Shown piece after piece: positions 7,725 to 15,392 of a stretch of DNA of 38,522 nt. The stretch's first letter is position 1. Each line of letters begins with the position of its first letter. The stretch covers positions 1-38,522 of the forward strand of contig JAFSCS010000008.1 of the NCBI GenBank assembly GCA_017436675.1. The letters run 5' to 3'. This DNA is from Clostridia bacterium. Lineage in GTDB: Bacteria; Bacillota; Clostridia; Oscillospirales; CAG-382. The notes beneath the pieces are model-generated. The model did no database searches. It worked only from the letters and a program-made list of their open reading frames with translations, and was not told the origin of the DNA. The translations under genes and the position numbers were made by a program.

Positions 7725-8687
7725 ATGAAAAAATATCTCCTCAACCCGAACGGAAAGCAGTATAAGGCAAACCTCCATTGCCATAGCACCATCTCCGACG
7801 GAAGACTCACGATCGAGCAGCTCAAGGAAGAGTATATGAAGCGAGGCTATAGCATAATCGCATATACCGACCACGAGACCTACTGCTACCACGAGCACCT
7901 CACCGACGAGAATTTTCTCGCACTCGCAGGCTATGAGGCAGGCGTTATCGAGAACGATGAACGTCCTTGGAACGTGAGAAAGGTGTATCACCTCAACGTC
8001 TACGATAAGCATCCCCAAAAGGATAAAACAGCCGCACCGATCAACGTGGATTATCACGATATCGACGGTATCAACGCATACATCAAAGCACGTAACGACG
8101 AGGGCTGCCTCGTTTGCTATAACCACGCACAGTGGTCGCTTCAACAATACCCCGATTATATACCGCTTGAGGGCTTGTTTGCAATGGAGGTCTATAATAC
8201 GGGATGTGCAGAGGTCGACGGCAATTTCGACTATAATAACAGAGTTTATGACGATATGCTCTGGGCGGGAAAACGTCTCTTCCCGGTTGCAAGCGACGAT
8301 AACCATAACCGTTACCCGCTTGACAGCCACGTATGTGACTCATTCGTCGGATGTACGTATATCGCGGCAAACGAGCTTACCTATGACAGCGTAATAAGCG
8401 CAATGGAAAACGGTGATCTCTATGCATCAACGGGCGCAACGATCGACGAGATCTATTACGAGGACGGAAAGATCCACCTGAAATTCCCGAAGGCATCAAA
8501 GGTGTATAGCTTCTCGAATATGAGAACGGGCGAGTTTGCAAAAGCGAAGCCGGGCGAAAACCTCACCGAAGCAACGTTTACCTTCTATGAAGGAATGATG
8601 GACTATATACGCTTCGAGGTGGTAGATACCCTTGAACGCCGCGCATATACAAGAGCATTCACTAAAGAAGAGCTCCTCGGAAAATAA
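7725..8687 (+). CDS. PHP-domain metal-dependent phosphoesterase
   Basis: The 320-residue protein opens with the PHP motif NLHCHSTISDG (His18, His20), followed by AYTDHETYC and a later SDDNHN motif. These histidine and aspartate clusters bind the metals in the PHP superfamily, whose members hydrolyse phosphoesters (nucleotide phosphates, histidinol phosphate and others). The substrate cannot be named from sequence; it does not look like HisK or a DNA polymerase PHP domain. There is no signal peptide, so it is probably cytoplasmic. It starts one base after the coaD stop and ends the uvrC operon. Identification as PHP is strong; the substrate is open. Confidence 0.85.
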   Translation: MKKYLLNPNGKQYKANLHCHSTISDGRLTIEQLKEEYMKRGYSIIAYTDHETYCYHEHLTDENFLALAGYEAGVIENDERPWNVRKVYHLNVYDKHPQKDKTAAPINVDYHDIDGINAYIKARNDEGCLVCYNHAQWSLQQYPDYIPLEGLFAMEVYNTGCAEVDGNFDYNNRVYDDMLWAGKRLFPVASDDNHNRYPLDSHVCDSFVGCTYIAANELTYDSVISAMENGDLYASTGATIDEIYYEDGKIHLKFPKASKVYSFSNMRTGEFAKAKPGENLTEATFTFYEGMMDYIRFEVVDTLERRAYTRAFTKEELLGK

Positions 8688-8692
8688 TATGA

Positions 8693-9100
8693 AAAGCTTG
8701 TATGGAAAATCGTGTTGTTCTTAGCGGAGAATTATAAAAATACCACTAAGTGCGAGCATCGCCTTTGATGAGTCAAATGCAAATGGGCTAAGCCCAACCC
8801 CATATAACAAGCAGAAAGAGCAAGAGTAAAAGGAAATAAATCCTTCTATTCGTGCTCTTTTTTTCTTCTTCTGTCGATATGTCAACCTCGTTGACTCGAT
8901 ATGCCTTCGCTACGCTCAGGCTCGATATATTGCCGCTTTGCGCCAATTCGATATGAGATAAATCCCTCGTTTGCGAAGCAAACATATCGAGTGCGTCAGC
9001 ACATATCGAACGCCGCAGGCGTATATCGAAAATCCCGCAAGGGATTTATCTCGATGCGTGTTCTCCGTTAAGGATAACACGCTAATTCCATACAAGCTTT
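8693..9100. repeat. 408-bp element with inverted termini and hairpin array
   Basis: The ends are imperfect inverted repeats of about 39-40 bases (8693-8731 and 9061-9100), with 15 matching bases at the outer ends. Inside, 8874-9054 holds seven small hairpins separated by the heptamer TCGATAT on the left (8874, 8896, 8922, 8948) and by its complement ATATCGA on the right (8984, 9003, 9023). A 12-base long-range stem joins 8955-8966 and 9041-9052. There is no open reading frame of note. It resembles a MITE or a REP/BIME-like element, or a structured RNA. It sits between the convergent PHP and LRR genes. See findings. Confidence 0.7.
8815..8863 (+). terminator. Terminator-like hairpin inside the element
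   Basis: AAAGAGCA (8815-8822) pairs with TGCTCTTT (8853-8860), an inner AAGGA/TCCTT stem closes the loop, and a T-run follows. It would end transcription of the uvrC-rsmD-coaD-PHP operon. Confidence 0.55.
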
Positions 9101-9107
9101 TTTTGAT

Positions 9108-11156
9108 TTAATATTGATCTAACTTCGAATAATCAATGGTGATAACACCGTCACTGCACGTTACAGTCTTAATGTGAACGTTCTCTACGAACCCGGGCTC
9201 CATACTCTTTGCGAAAAAGATCTGACGCCATTCAGCCATCGTGCCCTCATAGTTGATATTCTCAAGCCTCGGGCAATTGTAAAACGTTCCGTAATAGATC
9301 GTTTTTACACTCTTCGGAATCGTGACCGACTTGAGCTGTTCACAATTGAAAAACGTGTCATTCAACTCTGTTACTTTTTGTGGAATAACGATGCTCTCTA
9401 ATGCCGCGTAAGAAAATGCATGCGGACCAAGCTGTTCAAGTCCTGACGGAAGCTCTATCTCTTTAAGACTGCTGCATCTTGCAAATGCATGTTCATCGAT
9501 CACTGTAACAGTTTCGGGGATCGTAACTTTTTCGAGCTCAAGGCATTCGATAAATGCTTGAAAACCTATCCTCTTGACGCCGATCGGAATATCGATCTCT
9601 TCTATACCGGAGCTTGAAAATACTCCGTCGGATATCTCGGTCAAGCTTTTCGAAAGCTTAATTGACTTCAATTTTCTGGTGTATGTAAAAGCATATTGAT
9701 CGATGACCGTAACACTGTCGGGGATAACAACGCTCGTCATCGAGGTGTCACCAAATGAGGCGATACCGATTCGAGTGAGCCCATTGGGGAAAACGATATT
9801 CTTGAGAGACGTACAATTTTCAAATGCATTGTTATCGATCTCCTTGAGCGATTTCGGAAGCTTGATCTCCTCAATAGAAATACAGCCCTTTAAAAACGCT
9901 TCCGGAATAACGGTGATCCCTTCCTCCAGCTTTACGTCGTTCAATGCGGTGCAATCAATAAAGATCTCTTTGCCGAACGAAGTCACAGTGTTTGGAATAG
10001 AAATGTGTGTCAATCCGGTGCACTTTGCGAATAACCGTGATGACATATGCGAAAGTGCATCGGGAATAACAAAAGTCTCCAATCCAACGCATTCCTCAAA
10101 AGCACTTTCTCCAATACTTAACTCAGTAGCATCAAAGGTGACGCTTTTCAATTTTTTGTTTCCCGCAAAGGCGGCGAAACCGATATCGAGCTTCGGCGAT
10201 GGAAAATGAAGCTCCCTTAACGCAATATTTCCCGCAAATCCATAACCGGAAACAGTTTCGAGCGATTGCGGAAGCTTGTATGTAACAACACTCGACAACG
10301 CCGAAAATGCTTGATATCCCAATCTTCTGACACCTTCGGGAACGCGTATTTCAGTGATATTATAAGCACTAACGTCGGAAATCGTAATGATCGGCTTGCC
10401 GTCGGGTGAAAAAGCAGGAAACTCAACCGAATTCTTTACACCGTCAAAATAAAATTTAACCGAAAGCCCGTTCTCGTCGCCGTTGTCCTCAAAAACAAAT
10501 GCATAGCTCGGATCCTTTAACGGACACATAGTACAATAACCGTCAACAAAATTATGGTCGATCTTTTCGTAAATAAAACGATCCGTCAACGGCAAAAGAC
10601 ATCTTTCGCAATAATCGTATTGATTGTTACCCAAACTAACGCAGGTCGGTGCTATTGCCTCTCTCGTCTTAACTATGTGACCACCTAAGTTCGGTATAGT
10701 CTCTTTTCTGGAGTAGTCACAGTATACACACATGACAAAGCTTTGTCCATCCTCAGTGCATTTTGCTTCCTTCTGGACTACTTGGTCGAGCGTATGCTCA
10801 GAAACCTTCTTCTTTCCGCAAACACATTCCCTGTAATGCTCTGTATCGTTGTATTTGTATTTTCCCTTGAACGAGCATACGTGTTCCTTGCTTTCCTCAG
10901 CCTTGCTTTCCTCAGCCTTGCTTTCCTCAGCCTTGCTTTCCTCAACCTTGCTTTCCTGGGCCTTGCTTTCCTGGGCCTTGCTTTCGTCCTCGGAAACGAC
11001 CTTGGAAAAGTCATCCGTTTTGCTTATAACGTCATTGATTGTCACAGAGACGTCAGCGGGATCGTTCGAGCTCTCGTTGCCTTGCTTTTCGGCCTTGCAC
11101 GAAACAACGATTAAGCATACGATCAGAAGCATAAAAATCAAGCTTTTCTTCTTCAT
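9108..11156 (-). CDS. BspA-type leucine-rich-repeat lipoprotein
   Basis: I place the start at ATG 11156, with GGGAGGG (11164-11170) upstream; an in-frame start 60 bases earlier has no such site. The 682-residue product begins with a lipoprotein signal peptide (KKKSLIFMLLIVCLIVVSC), the lipobox cysteine being residue 21. A tandem ESKA/ESKV/QESKA stretch follows, then two or three Cys-rich segments with paired Cys-x2-Cys (for example CVYCDYS, CERC). From roughly residue 240 to the end come LRR_5 (BspA) repeats with the pattern LxxIxIPxxVTxIxxxAFxxC. Such proteins are anchored to the cell surface and often mediate binding to host or other cells; the ligand is unknown. A terminator stands in its leader (see 11174-11231). 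Confidence 0.85.
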   Translation of the reverse strand: MKKKSLIFMLLIVCLIVVSCKAEKQGNESSNDPADVSVTINDVISKTDDFSKVVSEDESKAQESKAQESKVEESKAEESKAEESKAEESKEHVCSFKGKYKYNDTEHYRECVCGKKKVSEHTLDQVVQKEAKCTEDGQSFVMCVYCDYSRKETIPNLGGHIVKTREAIAPTCVSLGNNQYDYCERCLLPLTDRFIYEKIDHNFVDGYCTMCPLKDPSYAFVFEDNGDENGLSVKFYFDGVKNSVEFPAFSPDGKPIITISDVSAYNITEIRVPEGVRRLGYQAFSALSSVVTYKLPQSLETVSGYGFAGNIALRELHFPSPKLDIGFAAFAGNKKLKSVTFDATELSIGESAFEECVGLETFVIPDALSHMSSRLFAKCTGLTHISIPNTVTSFGKEIFIDCTALNDVKLEEGITVIPEAFLKGCISIEEIKLPKSLKEIDNNAFENCTSLKNIVFPNGLTRIGIASFGDTSMTSVVIPDSVTVIDQYAFTYTRKLKSIKLSKSLTEISDGVFSSSGIEEIDIPIGVKRIGFQAFIECLELEKVTIPETVTVIDEHAFARCSSLKEIELPSGLEQLGPHAFSYAALESIVIPQKVTELNDTFFNCEQLKSVTIPKSVKTIYYGTFYNCPRLENINYEGTMAEWRQIFFAKSMEPGFVENVHIKTVTCSDGVITIDYSKLDQY
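10887..10986 (-). repeat. 15-bp tandem repeat encoding ESKA/ESKV units
   Basis: About six and a half copies of a 15-base unit (plus-strand form CTTGCTTTCCTCAGC) lie in frame in the LRR lipoprotein and encode five-residue units such as ESKAE and ESKAQ. Copies near 10948-10977 carry a GGG variant. The unit forms a charged spacer after the lipid anchor. Confidence 0.85.
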
Positions 11157-11173
11157 TGAATTACCCTCCCTAT

Positions 11174-11231
11174 TAAAATTAAAAAAGCCCGTACTATTCC
11201 CTTGAAGCGTGTTCAAAATAACAGTACGGCT
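11174..11231 (-). terminator. Intrinsic terminator in the leader of the LRR gene
   Basis: On the minus strand AGCCGTACT (11223-11231) pairs with AGTACGGGCT (11186-11195) with a one-base bulge, an inner TTGAA/TTCAA stem strengthens it, and six T follow (11181-11186, A on plus). It lies between the promoter at 11297-11326 and the ribosome binding site at 11164-11170, so it could attenuate the LRR gene or end a short leader RNA. Confidence 0.65.
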
Positions 11232-11296
11232 ACTAAAGTCAGAAATATAAACACCGCGATGTTACGATGATCGTTTCAAAAGAATCATTTTTTTTC

Positions 11297-11326
11297 ATTA
11301 TATCATACTATAATACTACTTGTCAA
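11297..11326 (-). promoter_or_regulatory. Promoter of the LRR lipoprotein gene
   Basis: Minus-strand TTGACA (11321-11326), 18-base spacer, TATAAT (11297-11302) with upstream TGA. It implies a leader of about 130 bases. Confidence 0.7.
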
Positions 11327-11381
11327 CACTGATCTACATTTGCAATCTCATGCCAAAAAAGTCATTTCCTTTCGATTTCGC

Positions 11382-11410
11382 TTGAAATATCGACGAAAAA
11401 ATGATATAAT
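11382..11410 (+). promoter_or_regulatory. Promoter of the MATE gene
   Basis: TTGAAA (11382-11387), 17-base spacer, TATAAT (11405-11410) with an extended -10 TG. It faces away from the LRR promoter. Confidence 0.75.
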
Positions 11411-11442
11411 CGTTTTACCAAAAAGAAATCGTGGAGCTTAAT

Positions 11443-12804
11443 ATGAACGATAAAAAAGAATTTCTCGGCACAGCACCGATAGGGAAGCTGCTCTTCAAAT
11501 TAGCTGTCCCAACTGTAGTCGCACAATTGATAAATATGCTATATAATATTGTTGACCGCATCTATATCGGTCATATGGAAACGATAGGTGACCTTGCGTT
11601 GACGGGTGTCGGCGTATGTATGCCGATAATAATGATCGTTTCCGCGTTTGCCGCACTCGTCGGATCGGGTGGTGCGCCGAGAGCGTCGATATTTATGGGA
11701 AGAAACGAGCTTGACAAAGCCGAAAAGACACTCGGCTCTTGCTTTGGTCTACAGCTCATCATATCAGCAATATTGACCGCAGTGCTGCTGATCTGGAACC
11801 GTGATCTTCTTTTGATGTTCGGTGCGAGCGAGAATACGATCGGCTTTGCCAACGATTATATGAATATCTACGCCATCGGTACGATATTCGTCCAACTCAC
11901 CCTCGGAATGAACGCATTTATCACTGCGCAAGGCTTTACAAAAATCTCAATGATGTCCGTTGTCGTCGGTGCAGTAACGAATATCATCCTCGATCCAATA
12001 TTAATATATGGACTTAATATGGGTGTAAAGGGTGCCGCCCTTGCTACCGTTATCTCCCAAGCATTTTCGGCAGTATGGGTGTTGTCCTTCCTTTTCGGAA
12101 AAAAGACACTGTTGAAGCTCGAATTGAAAAATATCATCCCGTCACCAAAGATAATTTTCCCGTGCATAGCCCTTGGTAGCGCTACCTTTATAATGCAAGC
12201 AAGCGAGAGCGTGATCTCAGTTTGCTTCAATTCATCATTGCTTCATTACGGAGGAGATATAGCCGTCGGCGCAATGACCATCCTGACGAGCGTGATGCAG
12301 TTTGCAATGCTCCCGCCCCAAGGGATCGCACAAGGTGCCCAACCGATATTGAGCTATAACTACGGTGCGAAAAACGTCGATCGCGTCAAAAATACCTACA
12401 AGCTTCTCTTGAAATGCTGCCTGACTTATTCGACTATAATATGGCTTTTCGTAATGCTGTTTCCGAGCTTGTTCGTCTCGATCTTTACCCCCGAGCCGTC
12501 GTTGATCGAATTTGCATCAAAAGCACTTCGCGTCTACTTCAGCGGAATGGTCCTCTTCGGAATACAGATCGCTTGTCAAATGACCTTCGTCTCTCTCGGA
12601 AAAGCAGGCTCGTCAGTCATCGTGGCAGTCGTCAGAAAATTCGTTCTTCTCCTGCCGTTGATATATATCGTCCCGGCATTCTTTGAGGATAAAACTACAG
12701 GCGTCTATACGGCAGAGCCGATCGCCGATATCTGTGCGGTAGCCTTCACCGCAATATTGTTCTTCTTCCAATTCAAAAAAGCATTAAAGAACATAACCAA
12801 ATAA
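11443..12804 (+). CDS. MATE family efflux transporter
   Basis: An in-frame GTG at 11431 overlaps the ribosome binding site GGAG (11432-11435), so the ATG at 11443 is the better start, giving 453 residues. The product has about twelve hydrophobic spans in two similar halves, with MATE-type features such as IGKLLFKLAVPTVVAQLINMLY at the N terminus, the DRIYIGHM segment and ITAQGFTKISM in the first half, and QGAQPILSYNYGAK in the second. MATE proteins export cationic drugs or other organic compounds using a Na+ or H+ gradient. Substrate cannot be predicted. It has its own promoter and ends at a hairpin shared with the convergent ASCH gene. Confidence 0.9.
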   Translation: MNDKKEFLGTAPIGKLLFKLAVPTVVAQLINMLYNIVDRIYIGHMETIGDLALTGVGVCMPIIMIVSAFAALVGSGGAPRASIFMGRNELDKAEKTLGSCFGLQLIISAILTAVLLIWNRDLLLMFGASENTIGFANDYMNIYAIGTIFVQLTLGMNAFITAQGFTKISMMSVVVGAVTNIILDPILIYGLNMGVKGAALATVISQAFSAVWVLSFLFGKKTLLKLELKNIIPSPKIIFPCIALGSATFIMQASESVISVCFNSSLLHYGGDIAVGAMTILTSVMQFAMLPPQGIAQGAQPILSYNYGAKNVDRVKNTYKLLLKCCLTYSTIIWLFVMLFPSLFVSIFTPEPSLIEFASKALRVYFSGMVLFGIQIACQMTFVSLGKAGSSVIVAVVRKFVLLLPLIYIVPAFFEDKTTGVYTAEPIADICAVAFTAILFFFQFKKALKNITK

Positions 12805-12809
12805 AAAAC

Positions 12810-12844
12810 AGCTCCTTGAAGCAGAGTCAACGCTTCAAGGAGCT
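12810..12844. terminator. Bidirectional terminator between MATE and ASCH genes
   Basis: AGCTCCTTGAAGC (12810-12822) pairs perfectly with GCTTCAAGGAGCT (12832-12844). Read leftward the stem is followed by TGTTTTTT, so it is a good terminator for the minus-strand gene; rightward the T-run is weaker. Confidence 0.8.
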
Positions 12845-12852
12845 TTGTGTAT

Positions 12853-13302
12853 CTAATTATTATTTGGCTTGTAAACGACCTCGAATTCCTCGCAAACAAC
12901 ATCCATGTCCGCAGTAAAAACGAGTCCCACCTCGCTCATCCATTCGGAAAACACCTTCTCGTGAACGTCTCTCCAATATTTCAGCGACTTGTCGCCCTCG
13001 CCTTCTTTATATGCGTGTTCGGCAGAGACCTCGCAAAACGGAACGACGGTTACCTTGACGTTTCGAATGAAACAGACCGCATTCTCCTTTGAGTCCAAAA
13101 CAATACTGTATTCATTCTCCCTCGGAAGCTCCTCGCCGTCGACCTCATATAGCGGATAAGCCGAGGCTGTTGCCGTCTTTTCGCCGTTCGCCACCAAAAA
13201 AGCAAGCTTGTCCGCATCAACACCAAACGCCCAAGCTTCATATCCAACGTCGTCGATCCCGTGTTTTTCGGAAAACTCCTTCCACAATTCCAAATCGGTC
13301 AT
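12853..13302 (-). CDS. ASCH domain protein
   Basis: The frame opens at TTG 13323, but no ribosome binding site precedes it; ATG 13302 with GGGTAAG just upstream is preferred (149 residues). The product matches the ASCH superfamily layout: an N-terminal helical part (LELWKEFSEKHG), then FGVDADKLAFLVANGEKTATASAYPLYE, PRENEYSIVLDS, and the FCEVSAEHAYKEGEGDKSLKYWRDVHEKVF segment typical of these proteins. ASCH domains are related to the PUA fold and are thought to bind RNA or nucleosides; some cleave acylated cytidines. It is the last gene before a terminator and could be co-transcribed with the corrinoid operon, 25 bases downstream of the RACo-like gene, though its role there is not obvious. Confidence 0.8.
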   Translation of the reverse strand: MTDLELWKEFSEKHGIDDVGYEAWAFGVDADKLAFLVANGEKTATASAYPLYEVDGEELPRENEYSIVLDSKENAVCFIRNVKVTVVPFCEVSAEHAYKEGEGDKSLKYWRDVHEKVFSEWMSEVGLVFTADMDVVCEEFEVVYKPNNN

Positions 13303-13327
13303 ACTTACCCAATACCTTCCCAAAAGC

Positions 13328-14836
13328 TTATTCGAACATCATCCGTTCAATATATTCATCAGCAAAAACCTGATCTCCCGAAAGCTCTCTGACCTGAACC
13401 TTTAAAACGGTATTTTTTGCGGTCTCACGAAGCTCCCCGTTTAAAAGAAGCATCGAAGCACCCGTCAAAGCCGCATTACCGACCGAACGTATCCTTCCGC
13501 GAAGCTCACTCGGTAAAAGTCCGATTCGGATCGCATTGTCCGTGTCAAGATAGCTTCCGAATCCGCCGGCGATCAATAAAGTGTCGACCTTTGAAATATC
13601 GGTCTTTGCAGAAATAAGAAGTGAGCGTATCCCTGCGTGGATCGCGCTTTTTGCAAGCTGTACCTTTCTGATGTCCTCTTGCGTCAAAACGACTCCGTCC
13701 GATATCTCCGCTTCGCCGCCCTCCAAATAACCTGTCTCGTCAATGATACCTAATTCGAGAAGACAAGCGACCGCATCAACAACACCGCTTCCGCAGATCC
13801 CCGTCGGCTTGACTTCTCCGATCACGTGAGCGCATAGCCTTCCGTCAACGATAGAAACGTGGTCGATCGCACCGACTCGTCCGACCATACCCATCCGTAT
13901 TCCCGCACCCTCAAAAGCAGGTCCTGCGGCTGTAGAGCAAGCAAAAAGCTCGCCTTTGTCGGAAAAGACCATCTCACCGTTTGTACCAATGTCGCAAAGT
14001 ATCTCGCTGCGCTCGTGCTGTGCCAACGATGAACCGAGCATCGCGCTCGTCGTGTCAGCACCTATAAATGCCGCAATACAAGAGGGAAGATATATCTCGA
14101 CCTCCGCGCCCAACGAACACAGCCCAAGCTCACTTGCCGTCAACACCTCTCCGAAAAGCCTGCGAGCCTCAAACGGCGCGTGAGTCAACGGCTCAACGTC
14201 AGTCCTTGTAAGCAGATGGAGCATGACCGTGTTACCTGTGATAACGCCTCCTCCGATCTCCTTCGAGCTTATTCCCGCAGATTCGGAAAGCATACCGATC
14301 AACGAATCACAAGCCTCAACAGTCACTTTTGAAATGCCTTCCGCATTTCCTTTTAACGCACTTTCCATTCGCGAGATCACGTCCGCACCGAACACCCCCT
14401 GCGGATTAGATGCAACTGCATCGGCAATACGTCTGCCGCCTTCATCAAATAAACGAGCCGCAAGCGTGGTCGTTCCAATATCAATGGCAACACCGTATCC
14501 CGAAAAAGTCGGCTTTATCTCAAGCTCGGGCATCTCTCCGTCAATAAGAACTCGGCTCTCGCTTCTTTTTTGTGTAATGACCGTGCAATCACCCTCAGCT
14601 CTCGTCAAGCAAGCCAACCGAACGCCGTTTCCGATCGCTTCCTCTCCGAGAAGCATCCGTTCGTTTGCAGTCGGCTCGCTGAGCATACCGTGTGCGATCA
14701 CTCTGCATTTTCCGCATTTCCCGTGACGACCGCACGGCATCTCCGTTTCAGCACCGTGTAGCGAAAGCACGTCGGAAAGAAGACGTCCTCTTTTTGCGGA
14801 TATATCAACTCCGTCAAGCTTAATCGTAATATTCAT
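13328..14836 (-). CDS. RACo-like corrinoid protein reductive activator
   Basis: ATG 14836 is chosen because it lies four bases after the DUF2284 stop and opens directly with the ferredoxin strand NITIKLDG. The 502-residue product has an N-terminal [2Fe-2S] ferredoxin domain with Cys35, Cys41, Cys44 and Cys76 (C-x5-C-x2-C...C), and a long ASKHA-fold domain (GVAIDIGTTTLAARLF, then DIGTNGEMVF and CGSGVVDA). This is the architecture of RACo/RamA-type activators (DUF4445), which use ATP and a reduced iron-sulfur cluster to return Co(II) corrinoid to Co(I) after accidental oxidation. Its place after a corrinoid protein and two methyltransferases supports this role. The cell's electron donor is unknown. 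Confidence 0.88.
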   Translation of the reverse strand: MNITIKLDGVDISAKRGRLLSDVLSLHGAETEMPCGRHGKCGKCRVIAHGMLSEPTANERMLLGEEAIGNGVRLACLTRAEGDCTVITQKRSESRVLIDGEMPELEIKPTFSGYGVAIDIGTTTLAARLFDEGGRRIADAVASNPQGVFGADVISRMESALKGNAEGISKVTVEACDSLIGMLSESAGISSKEIGGGVITGNTVMLHLLTRTDVEPLTHAPFEARRLFGEVLTASELGLCSLGAEVEIYLPSCIAAFIGADTTSAMLGSSLAQHERSEILCDIGTNGEMVFSDKGELFACSTAAGPAFEGAGIRMGMVGRVGAIDHVSIVDGRLCAHVIGEVKPTGICGSGVVDAVACLLELGIIDETGYLEGGEAEISDGVVLTQEDIRKVQLAKSAIHAGIRSLLISAKTDISKVDTLLIAGGFGSYLDTDNAIRIGLLPSELRGRIRSVGNAALTGASMLLLNGELRETAKNTVLKVQVRELSGDQVFADEYIERMMFE

Positions 14837-14840
14837 AAAG

Positions 14841-15392
14841 TCATCCAAATAATACCGCACCAAAATAGGTAACGGTATTATCTCCATTAATATATTTCAT
14901 TCCCGTCGCTTCAGCGAGCTTGTAAACGTTGACGCCATATCCCTCCAAGGATGCAAGGGCGATCTCGGGATGACGGCAAGGCTCGTTGCTCCTCTTCGCG
15001 CAAACGTCACATATCCTGCAACCTCCTGCGCCGAGAGAAAGCATCCTCCCGTGGTCGATCTCCTCAGCGACAATGCCACCGACCTTCAAAACCAAACGAT
15101 TGTGAAAAGCCTCAGCCTCCATCATTCCCTCGAAGTCGTAGCTGTCCTCAAGCTCACCGACCGTTTGGAAAACGAGTGCTGACCCAAAAGTATGAAGCTT
15201 TTCGATAAGCTCATCGATCTCACCTATCAATGGCGGACACATCCAACTCCTGCCGAAATTACCGCAGTGGTTAGCCTCGCAAAGCTTGCGAAAATACTTG
15301 TCTGTTTCAATTTTGGAAACGGGGATCACCGCCGCCCTGTAAGCACCGCTTTCAAGCGCTTTTTCTACCAAGCTCGAAAACTTATCGTCCAT
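14841..15392 (-). CDS. DUF2284 putative metal-binding protein
   Basis: The 183-residue protein contains cysteine clusters: CEANHCGNFGRSWMCPP in the N-terminal third, and CRICDVC...CRHPE later. This pattern is that of DUF2284 (predicted metal-binding proteins), commonly seen beside corrinoid methyltransferases. The clustered Cys residues suggest an iron-sulfur centre, but that is inference. It overlaps the upstream UroD-like gene by 11 bases and precedes the activator gene by four, so it is in the same operon. Function within the methyl-transfer pathway is not established. Confidence 0.85.
   Translation of the reverse strand: MDDKFSSLVEKALESGAYRAAVIPVSKIETDKYFRKLCEANHCGNFGRSWMCPPLIGEIDELIEKLHTFGSALVFQTVGELEDSYDFEGMMEAEAFHNRLVLKVGGIVAEEIDHGRMLSLGAGGCRICDVCAKRSNEPCRHPEIALASLEGYGVNVYKLAEATGMKYINGDNTVTYFGAVLFG

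Noticed and set aside
7626..8330. 234-residue minus-strand frame opposite coaD and the PHP gene
   Set aside because: It is a shadow of two well-identified genes, without a start site.
8874..9054. CRISPR array
   Set aside because: The repeated heptamer is too short, inverted in the right half, and the intervening pieces are palindromes rather than unique spacers.
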